DNA from: an uncultured Saprospirales bacterium
GTDB lineage: Bacteria > Bacteroidota > Bacteroidia > Chitinophagales > Saprospiraceae
Assembly: GCA_937864265.1 (NCBI GenBank)
Contig: CALMIR010000036.1
Coordinates: 1 to 64,000, forward strand
Length of the DNA stretch: 64,000 nucleotides
Reading direction: 5' to 3'
Below are positions 63,244 through 64,000 of this stretch, piece by piece (within the stretch, counting starts at the first letter, position 1; each line of letters opens with the position of its first letter). The position numbers were made by a program, and so were the translations under genes. The notes under the pieces are model-generated. The model was not told the DNA's origin, did not search any database, and was given only the letters and a program-made list of their open reading frames with translations.

Positions 63244-64000
63244 ATGAAAAAGTATCTCTTCATAAGTTTGTTGTCCCTCGGCCTGTATGCCTGCAATTGC
63301 GATGAAACTGCCCCGATTGTGGAAGAAGCCGATCTACCCGAAGATGTTTTTGTGGTGACAGAAGTGGACGAGCGCACAGGCGTAATCATGGATGGCAATC
63401 AGATTATTTTCACTTTTCAATACATCCTCATCCGCTTTAATAAAACGGTGAACCCGGAATGTGTTATTCCAGGAGAAAACCTGATCCTCAACGGCGAAAA
63501 TTTTTCTAACAACAGCGAGTTTGTCGTTGCCGGTGATTCTATCACCATCAGTTGTGGCAATTATTCCTGCAACAACTTGAGTAGCTGCTCTGTAAGTGTG
63601 GAGTTAAAAGGCGATGGCCAATCGGCCATTTGCAGCATGGATGGCGATGCCCTGGACGGCGACCGGGATGGAAAAGCTGGCGGGTTTTATGCGCAGGAGA
63701 TAGGCGTTAGCCTTTGTTCCAATAGCACTTTTAAAGTAGTGGAAGTGGTGCCTGAAATGTATCAAGATTCGGCTAATTTATTCAAGCCCGTCATCACTTT
63801 CAATGAGCCGGTGGATTTAAGCACAGTCGTTATGGATCAAACTATCTTACTGAGTCAAAACGGCATGATTTTGCCATTAGCAGACTTTAAAGCAAATGAA
63901 GACAATACCATCATTACAATAGAAGCCATTCCTTTAGAGTTTTGCGACTTTATGCCAGATTGCGTATTCCAACTTATTGTACGAGAAAGTGTTAGAAGTC
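63244..64000 (+). CDS. Surface lipoprotein with Ig-like domains (partial)
   Basis: The frame opens at ATG 63244 and runs to the window edge (252 codons seen). It starts MKKYLFISLLSLGLYACNC, a lipoprotein signal with Cys at the LYAC box. Residues about 35-130 and about 160-250 contain two segments of SbsA Ig-like form (ILIRFNKTVNPECVI; PVITFNEPVDLSTVV). It is Cys-rich around residues 98-115, and DGDALDGDRDGKAGG may bind calcium. It is probably the partner of the preceding PKD protein. The 3' end is missing. Confidence 0.75.
   Translation, partial: MKKYLFISLLSLGLYACNCDETAPIVEEADLPEDVFVVTEVDERTGVIMDGNQIIFTFQYILIRFNKTVNPECVIPGENLILNGENFSNNSEFVVAGDSITISCGNYSCNNLSSCSVSVELKGDGQSAICSMDGDALDGDRDGKAGGFYAQEIGVSLCSNSTFKVVEVVPEMYQDSANLFKPVITFNEPVDLSTVVMDQTILLSQNGMILPLADFKANEDNTIITIEAIPLEFCDFMPDCVFQLIVRESVRS

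Overview
The window looks like chromosomal DNA of a member of the Bacteroidota, probably a Saprospiria-like lineage. Evidence: a C-terminal tail typical of type IX secretion (T9SS) cargo at the left edge, several promoters with the Bacteroidota -7 box TAnnTTTG, lipoprotein signals, and families common in this phylum (DUF2911, FucP-type MFS, GbsR-linked RND efflux, Cys-poor TraR/DksA next to lspA, PKD proteins). The genus cannot be fixed from the sequence alone. No rRNA, tRNA, CRISPR array, integrase or transposase gene was seen.

Layout. 1-9.6 kb: housekeeping and metabolism (T9SS tail, DUF2911, methylglyoxal synthase, DinB, two LysE-type exporters followed by L-serine dehydratase, a sugar nucleotidyltransferase, a cyclase-family hydrolase, a sugar MFS transporter, OsmC). 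9.8-11.4 kb: a two-gene module of an AAA ATPase and a small PD-(D/E)XK-like protein that resembles anti-phage modules. 11.8-19.2 kb: a very long metallophosphoesterase/kinase-like/Omp85 fusion, glutamate 5-kinase and aconitase.

19.8-35.8 kb is the highlight: a biosynthetic gene cluster built around one 3667-residue non-ribosomal peptide synthetase, C-FkbH-PCP-C-A-PCP-C-A-PCP, ending in a domain that resembles cyanobacterial acyl-ACP reductase. Downstream are a PabB-type aminodeoxychorismate synthase (with the diagnostic PIKGT lysine), its PabA amidotransferase, a prephenate-dehydrogenase-like enzyme with Asn in place of the catalytic His, a sulfotransferase, an aromatic amino acid hydroxylase, and a convergent chorismate mutase. 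Together these make a complete predicted route to 4-aminophenylalanine (the pap logic of chloramphenicol and pristinamycin), followed by ring hydroxylation, sulfation and reductive release. The first adenylation domain carries a threonine code. I know of no described compound with this combination.

36-45 kb: a PHP phosphatase, a DUF3089 lipoprotein, and the conserved peptide-ligase/Anbu set (transglutaminase-DUF2126, circularly permuted ATP-grasp, alpha-E, proteasome-type protease). 45.4-51.7 kb: GbsR-regulated tripartite RND efflux operon. 51.7-57.7 kb: a nucleotide pyrophosphatase-like phosphodiesterase, L21, an unusual L27 fused to a helix-hairpin-helix tail, a YfcC transporter, lspA, a DksA-like protein and a NUDIX hydrolase. 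57.7-64 kb: a membrane protein and winged-helix regulator whose putative operator recurs before the next operon, two polytopic membrane proteins, a PKD protein, and a lipoprotein cut by the window end.

Three copies of a dispersed palindromic repeat with compensatory stem changes lie in intergenic gaps near 19.2, 35.9 and 61.0 kb. The first is split by an insert of about 220 bp that carries three smaller CCTC/GAGG hairpins.
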